A DNA stretch of 7,948 bases, from positions 1 to 7,948 of the forward strand of contig NQJG01000029.1 of the NCBI GenBank assembly GCA_002256465.1, read 5' to 3'. The position numbers and the translations under genes were made by a program. Position 1 is the stretch's first letter. Every line of letters begins with the position of its first letter. Shown piece by piece: positions 1 through 6,447 of the stretch. Below the pieces are notes generated by a model, which saw only the letters and a program-made list of their open reading frames with translations, had not been told where the DNA came from and searched no databases. The stretch is from Methylococcaceae bacterium NSP1-1 (lineage in GTDB: Bacteria; Pseudomonadota; Gammaproteobacteria; Methylococcales; Methylomonadaceae).

Positions 1-2
1 CA

Positions 3-1652
3 GGCATGCAAATCCCTCGTCCAAGCCCGGTACAAACACTACCGGATCAAATTCTCGAAAAAAACGATAGCTCATTGGAGTCATCAGTCACTCAAACACA
101 TCTCCATACACGTTTTGGCCTTCAACATGACGCTTTTAATTCCTTGAATACCAGCATCAGCACAGGGTTACCTTTCTCGGAAAAAGCGCGATCAGAACGA
201 ATACTTGCTCTCCAAAAAATCAGGCAACCAACCTCTGCTTCTGCGCCCATCCATAACTACGCGAACTATACGCCTTATGGTCGTCTTAAGCTTAATGCCG
301 CTATATCTTCAAGAATCCGCAAGAATGCAGCTCTCCAAGAACAATTATTAGCGTCAAAAAACAGCACCCTGCATGGAATTTCTGCCGGTCAAACACGACT
401 TCGTACGCGTATTGACTTCCATCCGAAGTCGCAAAAGATTGATTTAACTGCCCTCAATGAGCCACTGACCAGCAGCATTTCGCCATTGGCAAAACCCGTT
501 AAAACTAGTCGTTTAGGTAAATCAGTCATTACATCTTACGCCACTACGGCGCAGACCGGGCAAGGCTTGGCAGATCTTATGCCGAACCGTAACAGTCAAG
601 CGACTAAGTATGAACGAGTCAATAAGCATATCGTTTGGTACACTCAACACCGTGATTATCTGCGTCAGGTCGCTGAGCGCGCGCATCCGTACCTATATCA
701 CATTGTCGAGAGCCTTAGTAAACATAAATTACCTCATGAACTGGCTTTATTACCTATTGTAGAAAGTGCCTATCAACCAACCGCGCAATCACCAAAAAGC
801 GCCGCAGGACTCTGGCAATTCATTCCAAGTACCGGCCATGATTTCGACTTGCATCAAAGTGAACAGTATGATGCCAGACTTGATATCGCCGCCTCTACTC
901 AAGCTGCAATACGTTATTTGTCATTCCTAAAACAACATTTCAATGGCGATTGGCTGCTTGCCCTGGCAGCATATAATTGTGGCCTCGGTGCAGTAGATGA
1001 GGCCATTGGTCGCAACGCCGCTGAAGGTTTAGGCACTGATTACTGGTCTTTGCGTTTACCCGAAGAAACACAGGAGTACGTTCCCCGTTTTCTGGCATTA
1101 TCCACCATATTTGCTAACCCTGCCGCTCATGGGTTAAAGCTTGCTCCGGTTAGAAACGAACCCTATTTCGTTAAAGTCAAAATTGACGGTAAACATGATA
1201 TTGAATACTTGGCTGATAAAGATTTTAAGGAAATCGCACAACTTGCCAATCTAAGTTATGAGCAGTTCAGTCGCCTTAATCCAGGTTATCTCAATCCTAA
1301 ATTAGCAACAGATGGGCCATTTACCTTTCTTATGCCGGCCGCTAATGCTAACCAATTACATCAGCGACTGGCCAGTATTGCTCAATTCCTGAATGATTCT
1401 ACTGTGATAACAGCAAGCCATGCACCCTTGAAAAGAAGAGACTTATATCCGGTTGACGAGCAAAAAACAACATTATCATCCCTGCTCACTGATATAACCT
1501 TACCCAAAGGAGCCGATTTAGGGAAAGTCTCTGACCCGTTCTTATCACTTAATCTTGATACCAATCAAACTACACCTCGCATAGTAAACCAATCTGTAAT
1601 ACCTTCTGCTGACTCGAACTCCGACCCCAAGCAAGTAAAGAAAAATATTTAA
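3..1652 (+). CDS. MltD-like lytic murein transglycosylase (5' partial, C-terminus apparently frameshifted)
   Basis: This is a peptidoglycan lytic transglycosylase (GH23/SLT fold), which cleaves MurNAc-GlcNAc bonds in the periplasm. Residues are numbered from the ATG at position 6. The SLT domain spans about 210-375: 'LPIVESAYQP' with the likely catalytic Glu253, 'GLWQFIPSTG' at 268-277, 'GDWLLALAAYN' at 314-324 and 'YVPRFLAL' at 358-365. Residues 385-455 (PYF...LNPGY...FLMPA) match the linker that follows SLT in MltD proteins. The reading frame is open to the left edge and the Met at 6 has no signal peptide, so the true start is probably outside the window. About 190 residues before the SLT domain match nothing I recognise. 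The frame stops at 1650-1652, whereas a LysM-like tail continues in another frame (separate entry). The gene converges on ppk2. The family call is secure; the exact orthology to MltD is not. Confidence 0.85.
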   Translation, partial: GMQIPRPSPVQTLPDQILEKNDSSLESSVTQTHLHTRFGLQHDAFNSLNTSISTGLPFSEKARSERILALQKIRQPTSASAPIHNYANYTPYGRLKLNAAISSRIRKNAALQEQLLASKNSTLHGISAGQTRLRTRIDFHPKSQKIDLTALNEPLTSSISPLAKPVKTSRLGKSVITSYATTAQTGQGLADLMPNRNSQATKYERVNKHIVWYTQHRDYLRQVAERAHPYLYHIVESLSKHKLPHELALLPIVESAYQPTAQSPKSAAGLWQFIPSTGHDFDLHQSEQYDARLDIAASTQAAIRYLSFLKQHFNGDWLLALAAYNCGLGAVDEAIGRNAAEGLGTDYWSLRLPEETQEYVPRFLALSTIFANPAAHGLKLAPVRNEPYFVKVKIDGKHDIEYLADKDFKEIAQLANLSYEQFSRLNPGYLNPKLATDGPFTFLMPAANANQLHQRLASIAQFLNDSTVITASHAPLKRRDLYPVDEQKTTLSSLLTDITLPKGADLGKVSDPFLSLNLDTNQTTPRIVNQSVIPSADSNSDPKQVKKNI

Positions 1653-1729
1653 CCGTGCTATACGATGAAAACGGGGAAACACTGAAAGCCATCACGAAAA
1701 GTTATGACGTAAATAATGAAGCTTTATAA
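1613..1729 (+). pseudogene. Out-of-frame, truncated LysM-like tail of the lytic transglycosylase
   Basis: Just past the lytic transglycosylase stop, the frame one base back (codons starting at 1613, 1616 and so on) is open to TAA at 1727-1729. It encodes 'YLTVLYDENGETLKAITKSY' and then 'DVNNEAL'. This resembles the first half of a LysM repeat (consensus like Y.V..GDTL..IA..Y.V....L), which normally ends MltD-type proteins and binds peptidoglycan. A single-base indel between about 1613 and 1640 would join it to the main frame. The second half of the repeat is absent, because the frame ends where the oppositely oriented ppk2 stops (1724). I read this as a decayed C-terminus. Programmed frameshifting on the A-rich run at 1637-1645 is a less likely alternative, since no canonical slippery heptamer is visible in the zero frame. 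Confidence 0.5.
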
Positions 1730-1732
1730 AGC
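1721..1732. repeat. Perfect 12-bp palindrome at the convergent gene ends
   Basis: GCTTTATAAAGC is its own reverse complement. It covers the ppk2 stop codon (1724-1726) and the end of the LysM-like frame on the other strand. It could form a weak AT-rich hairpin between the converging genes, but there is no clean U-tract on either side, so a terminator role is only a possibility. Confidence 0.35.
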
Positions 1733-2569
1733 CTTATTCATATTCAATTCCATTCTCTTAATTTCATCCGATCCATTTAATAAAATAGAATTGTCTATGT
1801 CTAAATGGGCGTTGCTGATTTTATCCGGATAATCCACATGCGATAAGATGTGCTTTATACAGTTGATTCTCGCCTTTTTCTTGTTGTCAGATTTAATAAC
1901 TGTCCATTCTGCGTAAGGCGTATTGGTAGAAAGCAACATGGAATATTTTGCAATGGTGTATTTATCCCATAATTTTTGCGCTTCCGTATCAACAGGAGAA
2001 ATCTTATATTGCTTCAAGGGATCGTTAATTCTCTTGTCAAAACGCTTGGCTTGTTCTTTTTTACTCACCGAAAAATAGAATTTAATAAAAATAATCCCCG
2101 AATTTACGATCATTTTTTCAAATTCAGGCACCTCCCTTAAAAATTCTTTATGCTCTTCCTCTGTACAAAACCCCATAACGGGCTCTACTCCCGCCCTGTT
2201 ATACCAGGAACGGTCAAATAGCACCATTTCTCCTGCAGAAGGAAGGTAACTGACATATCTTTGAAAATACCACTGCGTTCTTTCTGTATTTGATGGCTTT
2301 TCCAAAGCAACAACCCTTGCCCCACGGGGATTCAAATGCTCGGTAATTCTTTTAATAGTTCCCCCCTTCCCTGCCGCATCCCGTCCTTCAAAAAGCATCA
2401 GGACCCGCAAGCCTTGTTCTTTGACATGATTCTGAAACTTTAACAGCTCAACCTGAAGCCGATGGAGTTCTTTTTCGTATTCCAGCGTTTCCTTTCTTAT
2501 CCAAATCTGGACTTTGTCATCGTTACTATCTTTGTCTTCTTGCTGTTTATCAAGCTTTTTTTCTGCCAT
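1724..2569 (-). CDS. ppk2: Polyphosphate kinase 2 (class I PPK2)
   Basis: This 281-residue cytosolic enzyme of the PPK2 family transfers phosphate between inorganic polyphosphate and nucleoside diphosphates (ADP/GDP to ATP/GTP, reversible in many members). Walker A is 'FEGRDAAGKGG' at 60-70. Walker B and the following motif are 'MVLFDRSWYNRAGVEPVMG' at 115-133, and the lid region is 'RFDKRINDPLKQYKISP' at 176-192. One complete PPK2 domain with a charged 20-residue N-terminal extension (KKLDKQQEDKDSNDDK) fits single-domain class I proteins. The start is supported by a perfect AGGAGG five bases upstream of the ATG. The gene lies 42 bp downstream of cobU on the same strand with no visible terminator between, so it may be the last gene of the cobalamin operon. 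ADP versus GDP preference cannot be read from the sequence. Confidence 0.95.
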   Translation of the reverse strand: MAEKKLDKQQEDKDSNDDKVQIWIRKETLEYEKELHRLQVELLKFQNHVKEQGLRVLMLFEGRDAAGKGGTIKRITEHLNPRGARVVALEKPSNTERTQWYFQRYVSYLPSAGEMVLFDRSWYNRAGVEPVMGFCTEEEHKEFLREVPEFEKMIVNSGIIFIKFYFSVSKKEQAKRFDKRINDPLKQYKISPVDTEAQKLWDKYTIAKYSMLLSTNTPYAEWTVIKSDNKKKARINCIKHILSHVDYPDKISNAHLDIDNSILLNGSDEIKRMELNMNKAL

Positions 2570-2611
2570 ATAGGCCTCCTTATAGAGTATTTTTTTGATT
2601 TGGAAAATTTC

Positions 2612-3109
2612 CTATTTCAACCTCAACTTTAACCCTGCACTACAAAAAAACACCTCATCACAATACTGTCCCATCAACTGCGCAGCTTTGCCTGATAAAT
2701 CGACAAACTGGCGTGCTAACGGATTGTCAGCAATTACACCTAATCCAACTTCATTGTGCACCAGAACCATATTGCCCGGTAACTGCAGTACAGCTTCCAG
2801 TTCCTGCAAAATCTCGGTTTCAGGGATTTGGTGATACAACAGGTTGTTTAGCCACATCGACACACATTCAATCAATACCGGACCCTGATATTTTTCCAAT
2901 ACATCAAGCAGTTTTATGGGCTCTTCGAGTGTTATGAAATAATCCTTACGACGCTGTTTATGAACGCGCACTCGATCTTGGATTTCTTCATCAAAAAATT
3001 CAGTTGTTGCCAGATAGTAAGGCCTATCTGTGCCAGCTTTCTCTAAAATATAAACTTCAGCCAGCCGGGATTTTCCGCTTTTCACGCCACCAATAAATAG
3101 TGTTTTCAT
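2612..3109 (-). CDS. cobU: Bifunctional adenosylcobinamide kinase / adenosylcobinamide-phosphate guanylyltransferase
   Basis: CobU (CobP in the aerobic-pathway nomenclature) phosphorylates adenosylcobinamide and then attaches GMP from GTP, giving the AdoCbi-GDP used by CobS. The protein has 165 residues, slightly shorter than the usual 170-190, but all key parts are present. The P-loop is 'GGVKSGKSRLAE' at 7-18. 'RVRVHKQRR' has His50 in the position of the guanylylated histidine (His46 in Salmonella CobU). 'ECVSMWLNNLL' is at 81-91 and 'NEVGLGVIADNPLARQFVD' at 119-137. An upstream AAAGGAG about 10 bases from the ATG supports the start. It lies 34 bp after cobQ and 42 bp before ppk2, all on the minus strand. 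Confidence 0.95.
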   Translation of the reverse strand: MKTLFIGGVKSGKSRLAEVYILEKAGTDRPYYLATTEFFDEEIQDRVRVHKQRRKDYFITLEEPIKLLDVLEKYQGPVLIECVSMWLNNLLYHQIPETEILQELEAVLQLPGNMVLVHNEVGLGVIADNPLARQFVDLSGKAAQLMGQYCDEVFFCSAGLKLRLK

Positions 3110-3143
3110 GTAAGCATAGCTCCTTTGACTAATTCAAACACTG

Positions 3144-4544
3144 TCAACCTGTCTGAAGAGCTTGCAAAATAGCGTCAGTATCCAAATTTTCCGACACCAT
3201 ATCGGCAAAGCCCTGTATTTGCCCTTCCCTATAGCATGCAAAGTCAAAGCCCTGATAGTCGGGATTAATGGCTTTAAAATAATCGCCCCGGAAAGTATCA
3301 TCGTCAAAAACACCATGCACATGCGTGCCAGTAAAACGTCCGCTTTGACAATACAGCGGATACTTGTCCATGCGTCCACAATGGATTTCATAGCCTTTTA
3401 TAGCCGTGTATGAAAACAGTTGATAATAACCGCGCTGGAGCAGTTTAGGGCTTTGATAAACAACAATATCATCAATAAAACCTAAGCCGGTTTCAACGCT
3501 GGCCGTGTCATGTTCCAGCATATCAGGATCGTGCAAGCTTTGGCAGAGCATTTGAAAACCGCCGCAAAGTCCGAAAACGGGTCTATTAAACTGCTGAAGT
3601 TCTTTAAATAAGCCCTGTTTTTTCAGCCACTGCAGATCACGGATCACAGTTTTACTGCCGGGTAACAGCACCATGTCAAAGCTATTCAGCGGACGGTAAG
3701 CATGGATCAATTCAACATAAAGCTCAGGATCCGCCATCAGCACATCGAGATCGTTATAATTACTCAAGCCTGGATAAGCGATTACCGCAACACGGATTTT
3801 TACATCGTCCAGGCGCTGTTGATAATTTGCCAGGGACTGAGAATCTTCCATGTCGATATTCAAAGGCTGAAAAGGGAGAACACCTAAAACCGGCACTCCG
3901 AATCGATCCCTGATAATCTTTTCGCCTTCATCAAAAAAACGCCGATCACCGCGAAATTTATTGATTATTACACCCGACAAATTGCTGCGCATAACCGGAT
4001 CCATCAATGCCATAGTGCCGTAAATGGAGGCAAACACCCCTCCCCGCTCTATGTCTGCTACCAAAATATTTTTTGTGTTAAAAGTATTCGCGACAAAGGT
4101 ATTCGATAGGTCTTTATCTAACAGATTTAATTCGACAGGCGATCCTGCGCCTTCAGCGATCACCAGATCATAATCTTGCTGCAAACGAGAGAACGCCTGT
4201 TGTACCTGCAGTTTTAACTCATCGATTTCATCATAATAGGCCGTTATGAGTTGTTTTTTATGGACCAGTCCATTCACTATCACTTGCACCGAACCGTTGC
4301 CATGCGACTTAAGCAACACAGGATTAAACAAATAACTGGGTTCTACCCGTGCGGCTTCTGCCTGTAAACATTGAGCCCTGGAAATTTCACGGCCTTCTTG
4401 GGTAACAGCTGAATTATTGGAAACATTTTGCGCCTTAAAGGGCGCAACTTTTAAACCCTGATCGGCAAAAATCCGGCACAAGGCCATTACCAGGCTAGTT
4501 TTACCCGCATCTGAACCGGTACCCAAAACAGCTAATGGTTTCAT
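3144..4544 (-). CDS. cobQ: Cobyric acid synthase (glutamine-hydrolysing)
   Basis: CobQ (CbiP) amidates the b, d, e and g carboxyls of adenosylcobyrinate a,c-diamide using ATP and glutamine, giving cobyric acid. At 466 residues it is close to the usual ~480-490. The N-terminal ATPase domain has 'LGTGSDAGKTSLV' at 7-19, 'PFKAQNVSNNS' at 35-45, 'IAEGAGSPVELNL' at 129-141 and 'DIERGGVFAS' at 164-173. The C-terminal class I glutamine amidotransferase domain has 'LLPGSKTVIRDL' at 293-304, the nucleophile elbow 'GLCGGFQML' with Cys327, and 'GTHVHGVFDDD' with the likely catalytic His410. AAGGGA about 10 bases before the ATG serves as a ribosome site and overlaps the end of the upstream cobD stub, only 6 bp away. 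The gene appears intact. Confidence 0.96.
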   Translation of the reverse strand: MKPLAVLGTGSDAGKTSLVMALCRIFADQGLKVAPFKAQNVSNNSAVTQEGREISRAQCLQAEAARVEPSYLFNPVLLKSHGNGSVQVIVNGLVHKKQLITAYYDEIDELKLQVQQAFSRLQQDYDLVIAEGAGSPVELNLLDKDLSNTFVANTFNTKNILVADIERGGVFASIYGTMALMDPVMRSNLSGVIINKFRGDRRFFDEGEKIIRDRFGVPVLGVLPFQPLNIDMEDSQSLANYQQRLDDVKIRVAVIAYPGLSNYNDLDVLMADPELYVELIHAYRPLNSFDMVLLPGSKTVIRDLQWLKKQGLFKELQQFNRPVFGLCGGFQMLCQSLHDPDMLEHDTASVETGLGFIDDIVVYQSPKLLQRGYYQLFSYTAIKGYEIHCGRMDKYPLYCQSGRFTGTHVHGVFDDDTFRGDYFKAINPDYQGFDFACYREGQIQGFADMVSENLDTDAILQALQTG

Positions 4545-4550
4545 AGTTAG

Positions 4551-4700
4551 TTAATCCCTTTTAAATGTTAAATAAAGACCTTGCAAATAACTCAAATCAA
4601 CTACTTGCCCGGTATTGATTTTGGCTGAAAAATCGAGCACATGTTCAGGCCGGCAGCTGAAATACTCGACGAGCTGATAAATATTACCACTGTGTTTCAT
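4551..4700 (-). pseudogene. cobD: Remnant of threonine-phosphate decarboxylase (cobD), N-terminal stub
   Basis: This 49-codon frame begins immediately after the cobC stop codon and ends 6 bp before cobQ. Its first ~31 residues, including 'KHSGNIYQLVEYF' (2-14) and 'VLDFSAKINTG' (21-31), match the family start (typically H-G-G-N near residue 3 and LDFSANINPxGPP near residue 30). CobD is a PLP enzyme of about 330-360 residues that decarboxylates L-threonine phosphate to (R)-1-amino-2-propanol phosphate for the B12 nucleotide loop. Everything after the NIN motif, including the PLP lysine region, is gone, and the last ~18 codons match nothing I know. Flanking cob genes in frame and in order suggest an internal deletion of an operon member. 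It could still be translated as a short peptide. There is no clear Shine-Dalgarno; translation would couple to cobC. Confidence 0.75.
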
Positions 4701-5273
4701 TTACAGATTGATGTAGTTTATGTAAGTGTAATTATCGAGATGCTGGAGTTTATGTACAGAACCCACATCAACCCGAAATTGAAAAGCATTGGCAGGTGGC
4801 AGTTTTAAAATATACGCTAATAGGGCACGAATAACGCCTGCATGGGTTATTATTAAAATTTGTTCTGATTTAGAGTGCATTCCATGCACCACATCCTGCC
4901 AAAAAGACCCGACACGTTGGCATAAATCGATAAAACTTTCACCGTTTGGCGGTGCAACATAGACAAAATTATCCGTCCACTGCTGTAAGGCATCGACATC
5001 AAGATCATCAAAACATCTGCTTTCCCAATCGCCAAAATCAAGTTCCAACAAACGGACATCGATAGTCACATTATCAGAAAGCCTTTCAGCCAATTGTACA
5101 CAGCGTGTTAACGGACTGCTGAAAACCAAGCTATTGGATTTAAGTTCAGGCAATTTCTGTTGCAATAGTTGTGCTTCTTCGAGAAAACTTTTCGCCAATG
5201 CGACATCACTTTGACCATAACAAAGTCCTTGAAGTGTGTCAGTTTTGGTATGACGAATTAAATAAATATCCAT
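4701..5273 (-). CDS. cobC: Alpha-ribazole phosphatase (histidine phosphatase superfamily)
   Basis: CobC removes the 5'-phosphate from alpha-ribazole 5'-phosphate or from adenosylcobalamin 5'-phosphate at the end of nucleotide-loop assembly. At 190 residues it has the usual size. The phosphohistidine motif is 'YLIRHTKTD' at 4-12 with His8; the family form is usually RHGxT, and here Thr replaces Gly. Other active-site residues are Arg57 in 'SSPLTRCVQLAE', Glu77 in 'LLELDFGDWE' and His144 in 'ITHAGVIRALLAY'. The operon position between cobS and the cobD remnant supports CobC over a generic phosphoglycerate-mutase relative. It overlaps the end of cobS by 16 bp and lacks a strong ribosome site, so translational coupling to cobS is likely. 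Confidence 0.9.
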   Translation of the reverse strand: MDIYLIRHTKTDTLQGLCYGQSDVALAKSFLEEAQLLQQKLPELKSNSLVFSSPLTRCVQLAERLSDNVTIDVRLLELDFGDWESRCFDDLDVDALQQWTDNFVYVAPPNGESFIDLCQRVGSFWQDVVHGMHSKSEQILIITHAGVIRALLAYILKLPPANAFQFRVDVGSVHKLQHLDNYTYINYINL

Positions 5274-6004
5274 AACGCGCTGACGCTTAGATAAAAAACA
5301 GTTTCTGCAATTTGCTGACTTGCACCCAGGCAGTCACCCGTATAACCACCGATATAACGATAATAATAGCGACCCAAATACCAATTAACACCCAGTACCG
5401 GAATGATAGCCAGCACACACAAGGCCGGCAACAAAGCCAGAGGCAACAATGCTATGACCGTAGATACAGCCAATTCCTGCAAATTGGGTTTATAAACTGC
5501 GCCGACCGCCTTGCTGTCATTGTTACGCGCGTAATCATAACGCAGCATCAGCAATAACGGCGGCAACCGGCTAACACTGTGTCCAGCCAATAAAACAAAA
5601 GGCACTGCAGCGACAAACATACCGTCAAGCAGGCTGATCTTCAACAAAAAGATCAACAACAATCCCAGGACGCCATAAACTCCGATATAGGAATCTTTCA
5701 TGATCTCCATAATACGCTGTTTACCCCAGCCCCCACCAAAACCGTCACAGACATCAGCAAAACCGTCTTCATGGAAAGCGCCAGTCAGCAAAATTCCGAT
5801 GATTAAAGCCAATATCACCGCGGTTGCTTGCGGCCAAAGCAAATTAGCCAGATAAAAGCTTGATGCCGTGATGCCGCCGACCAGCCAGCCGACCAGCGGT
5901 AAATAAACAGTAGCTTGGGGCAACTGCTTATAATCCAATGTTTGGGGGCAAGGCAGGCGAGTATAGAAGCCAAGGGCTAGCATGAATAGTTTTAAATGGA
6001 GCAA
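5258..6004 (-). CDS. cobS: Adenosylcobinamide-GDP ribazoletransferase (cobalamin 5'-phosphate synthase)
   Basis: CobS is the integral inner-membrane enzyme that joins AdoCbi-GDP with alpha-ribazole or its phosphate to give cobalamin (phosphate). At 248 residues it has the family length. The hallmark 'GAFHEDGFADVCDGFGGGWG' (75-94) is followed by 'MEIMKDSYIGVYG'. Hydrophobic segments lie near 32-55, 61-75, 107-146, 178-208 and 236-248. The N-terminus 'LFMLALGFYTRLP' matches the usual LLALQFLTRLP start. The start chosen is TTG at 6004, with a weak AGAAG five bases upstream and an in-frame stop shortly before it. An ATG at codon 8 (5983) would remove conserved N-terminal residues and is less likely. 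This is the first gene of the minus-strand run. Confidence 0.93.
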   Translation of the reverse strand: MLHLKLFMLALGFYTRLPCPQTLDYKQLPQATVYLPLVGWLVGGITASSFYLANLLWPQATAVILALIIGILLTGAFHEDGFADVCDGFGGGWGKQRIMEIMKDSYIGVYGVLGLLLIFLLKISLLDGMFVAAVPFVLLAGHSVSRLPPLLLMLRYDYARNNDSKAVGAVYKPNLQELAVSTVIALLPLALLPALCVLAIIPVLGVNWYLGRYYYRYIGGYTGDCLGASQQIAETVFYLSVSALWIFI

Positions 6005-6255
6005 GGTTGCTTCTGTTTACTATAGAAATTACACATTAACAGGCAGTATAAAATACGTCGGCCGAAATAACTATCACCAACATCAAGCGAAGCCGTGACA
6101 AGAAAGCAGCTTTATAAACAGGATGCGGCGTCTTTTCTGCCCTTTAAGCAGGAAATATAAAATTGCATTGAAAATTAAAATAGAACTGATACAGTCAGGG
6201 TTACTTTACGAGATAGGTAGAGTTGGTTTTTAATTGTTTTTAACGGAGAATGATA
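6005..6255. promoter_or_regulatory. Divergent intergenic region between cobS and the rubredoxin gene
   Basis: This AT-rich 251-bp spacer must hold the promoters of both divergent units. On the minus strand, TATACT (6045-6050) is a good -10 for cobS. The base at the matching -35 position is poor (TAGTTA at 6068-6073), and the 8-bp palindrome TCGGCCGA (6058-6065) lies between the two. An imperfect inverted repeat, TTTCTGC / GCAGGAAA around a 7-base loop (6134-6155), and AAAGC-A-GCTTT (6103-6113) are also present. On the plus strand no strong -35/-10 pair stands out; TTGCAT (6163-6168) with GATACA (6188-6193) is a weak candidate. I looked for the conserved B12-box bases of a cobalamin riboswitch on the cobS side and did not see them. 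Confidence 0.4.
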
Positions 6256-6426
6256 ATGTCCGATTATAAAAAATACCAGTGCGGCGTTTGCGGCCATATT
6301 TATGATGAAGCAGAAGGCGATGAGGAGACCGGTATTGCACCTGGTACCCGATGGGAAGATATTCCTGATGACTGGCGTTGTCCTGAATGCGGCGTAGAAA
6401 AAAGCGAATATTCATTGATGGTTTAA
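6256..6426 (+). CDS. Rubredoxin
   Basis: This 56-residue iron protein is a small cytosolic one-electron carrier with a single Fe bound by four cysteines. The two knuckles are '[11 protein letters not shown]' (Cys9, Cys12) and '[13 protein letters not shown]' (Cys42, Cys45). The aromatic and glycine pattern between them ('[15 protein letters not shown]', 26-40) is classic rubredoxin. GGAG at 6245-6248, seven bases ahead, selects the ATG at 6256. An in-frame ATG at 6250 sits too close to that site. It lies 21 bp upstream of a rubredoxin-reductase-like gene and is probably co-transcribed with it, so the pair forms a NAD(P)H-to-acceptor relay. The terminal acceptor (for example an alkane hydroxylase or a peroxide/oxygen-detoxifying enzyme) is not in the window. 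Confidence 0.96.
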   Translation: MSDYKKYQCGVCGHIYDEAEGDEETGIAPGTRWEDIPDDWRCPECGVEKSEYSLMV

Positions 6427-6447
6427 TCTATTGTTCACGGGAACGTT

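Noticed and set aside
2595..2937. Two plus-strand open frames opposite cobU
   Set aside because: Both are antisense to conserved cobU motifs and have no domain or start signal.
3134..3391. 85-codon open frame antisense-phase inside cobQ (minus strand)
   Set aside because: It lies wholly within the well-conserved 3' part of cobQ in another frame and has no ribosome site or family similarity, so it is a shadow frame.
5312..5557. 81-codon open frame opposite cobS (plus strand)
   Set aside because: It has a Gln/Thr/Ile-rich composition typical of the complement of a membrane-protein gene, and cobS is clearly the real gene.
6005..6255. Possible cobalamin riboswitch upstream of cobS
   Set aside because: The conserved B12-box core (GCCACTG-like) and the GGGAA-type elements are not present on the cobS strand. 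Only short hairpins are seen.
6230..6415. 61-codon minus-strand open frame opposite rubredoxin
   Set aside because: It is fully antisense to an intact rubredoxin with all four cysteines, so it is a coincidental frame.
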